DNA from: CAZYWA01 sp964650975 [NCBI: uncultured bacterium]
GTDB taxonomy: Bacteria > JADJOY01
Length of the DNA stretch: 8,307 bases
Reading direction: 5' to 3'
Assembly (NCBI GenBank): GCA_964650975.1
Contig: CAZYWA010000356.1
Coordinates: 1-8,307 of the forward strand
Below are positions 7,231 through 8,307 of this stretch, in pieces. Every line of letters starts with the position of its first letter. The stretch's first letter is position 1. The notes below the pieces were generated by a model, which had not been told where the DNA came from, did not search any database, and was given only the letters and a program-made list of their open reading frames with translations. A program made the position numbers and the translations under genes.

Positions 7231-8307
7231 TCAGGCTTGAATGGTCGCCGTGACCTTCACGGGCGTCCCATTCAGCACCGCGGTCCCGGAAAGCAGATCC
7301 ACCGCCATTTCGTCGACCACGTCGTTGATGCTGACGCCCGCATGCTCGCGGGCGACGCGCAGCTCGACGCCCGGCTGCGCGTGGCCCCAGCCGTGCGGCA
7401 GGCTCACCACGCCCGGCATCATGTCGTCGGTGATCTCGAGCTTCGCCTCGACCTCGCCGGCGCGCGACGCGACCCGCACCCGGTCTCCATCCGCGAGCTT
7501 GCGCTTCTTCGCGTCCGCGGGGTTCATGAGCAGCGTGCAGCGATCGCGGCCCTTCACCAGCCGCGCGCTGTTGTGCATCCACGAGTTGTTGGTGCGCAGA
7601 TCGCGACGCCCGATGAGCTTGAGCTCGCCGTTCACCTTGGCGGCGGCCGTCGCATCCAACCGCGCTTCGAGGCGCGCCACGTCGCCCAGATACACCTCGG
7701 GCGCAAGCGCGATCCGCTTCCCCGGCGTATTGAGACGCGCCGGAAAGCACGGCTCGAGCGGTCCGAGATCGATTCCATGCACGGCTTCCTCGACCTTCGC
7801 CAGTGTCAGGTTCGGCCCGAACGGCAGCGAGCGCACTCCGTAGGGACCGGCGCGGAGCATCAGATCGAGCATGCCCTTGGCGCCGAGCCGCTGCATCGCG
7901 GCCTTGCGCACCCCCACCGCGGCGCGACCGATCGCCGAGCCGTTGGCCTTCAGACGCGAGCCCAGCTCCAGGAAGATTTCCCAGTCGTGGCGCGTATCGG
8001 GCGCCGGATCGAAGAGCGGCGGCGAGTACTTCGCGGTGTTGCGGATCGCGATGGTGTGGAGCGCCACGTCGTAGTTCTCGTGCTCGAGCGAGAACGTGGG
8101 CGGCAGGATGATGTTCGCGTGGCGCGTGGTCTCGTTCACGTAGATGTCGATCGACACCATGAACTCGAGCGTCGCGAGCGCCTTCGAGAGCCGCGCGCCG
8201 TTGGGCGTCGAGAGCACCGGATTCCCAGCCGACGTCACCATCGCGCGGATCTGGCCCTTGCCCGGCGTCTCGATCTCCTCGGCGAGCGTCGCCACCGGGT
8301 ACTCGCC
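7231..8307 (-). CDS. Molybdopterin-dependent oxidoreductase, C-terminal part (N-terminus beyond right edge)
   Basis: The frame is open from the window edge to TGA at 7233-7231, giving 358 residues of a larger protein; family members usually exceed 650 residues. Visible parts are the end of the catalytic molybdopterin domain, with TSAGNPVLSTPNG (edge-frame residues about 25-37) and YVNETTRHANIILPP, which match the nucleotide-binding and 'other enzymes are unaware partners' style segments seen in formate dehydrogenase/BisC/DMSO-reductase relatives, then the C-terminal molybdopterin dinucleotide-binding domain with LIGRRDLRTNNSWMHN, LLMNPADAKKRKLADGDRVRV and VSLPHGWGH. The N-terminal Fe-S motif and the Mo ligand (Cys, SeCys or Ser) are outside the window, so the substrate cannot be assigned. 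The Arg/Asn-rich RTNNSWMHN stretch is typical of stand-alone cytoplasmic members found in Actinobacteria and deltaproteobacterial lineages. The next gene on the strand is an acyl-CoA dehydrogenase. Confidence 0.88.
   Translation of the reverse strand, partial: GEYPVATLAEEIETPGKGQIRAMVTSAGNPVLSTPNGARLSKALATLEFMVSIDIYVNETTRHANIILPPTFSLEHENYDVALHTIAIRNTAKYSPPLFDPAPDTRHDWEIFLELGSRLKANGSAIGRAAVGVRKAAMQRLGAKGMLDLMLRAGPYGVRSLPFGPNLTLAKVEEAVHGIDLGPLEPCFPARLNTPGKRIALAPEVYLGDVARLEARLDATAAAKVNGELKLIGRRDLRTNNSWMHNSARLVKGRDRCTLLMNPADAKKRKLADGDRVRVASRAGEVEAKLEITDDMMPGVVSLPHGWGHAQPGVELRVAREHAGVSINDVVDEMAVDLLSGTAVLNGTPVKVTATIQA

Overview
This is a very GC-rich window (roughly 70% by eye, strong third-position GC) from a bacterial chromosome. 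The content suggests a Gram-negative bacterium with a flexible aerobic or organic-acid metabolism, possibly a Myxococcota, Desulfobacterota or Binatota relative. There is no rRNA, ribosomal protein or other phylogenetic marker, so this placement is inference from gene content and base composition only. I see no phage, insertion sequence, CRISPR, tRNA or rRNA.

Left part (1-3252, all minus strand): a tightly packed unit read right to left. It consists of an unrecognised 160-aa protein (3252-2770), a 115-aa three-helix membrane protein (2767-2420), a membrane-anchored SGNH/GDSL-like hydrolase (2423-1101) and a polytopic GT-C-type glycosyltransferase-like protein (1120 to beyond base 1). Two of the junctions are translationally tight: a 2-nt gap, and a 4-bp GTGA stop/start overlap. 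The fourth gene either overlaps its neighbour by 20 bp or follows it by 19 nt, depending on its start.

Middle (3308-5155, plus strand): a divergent gene for a 615-aa polytopic membrane protein with about eleven helices and a Cys-bearing soluble C-terminal domain. It is also GT-C-like. Only 55 bp separate it from the unit on the left, so the two share one compact divergent control region. Together these five genes look like an envelope-glycan assembly or modification locus: membrane glycosyltransferases use lipid-linked sugars outside the cytoplasmic membrane, and an SGNH enzyme adds or removes acyl groups. The specific substrate cannot be read from the sequence.

Centre right (5156-5362): a 207-bp convergent intergenic region filled with successive inverted repeats, including an 8-bp, a 9-bp and a 14-bp perfect stem. 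It separates the glycan locus from the metabolic genes.

Right part (5363-8307, minus strand): the C-terminal part of a molybdopterin-dependent oxidoreductase of the DMSO-reductase superfamily, which runs in from beyond the right edge. It is followed after 128 bp by a 579-aa AidB/ACAD11-type acyl-CoA dehydrogenase with a clear ribosome-binding site. The two are probably co-oriented catabolic redox enzymes.
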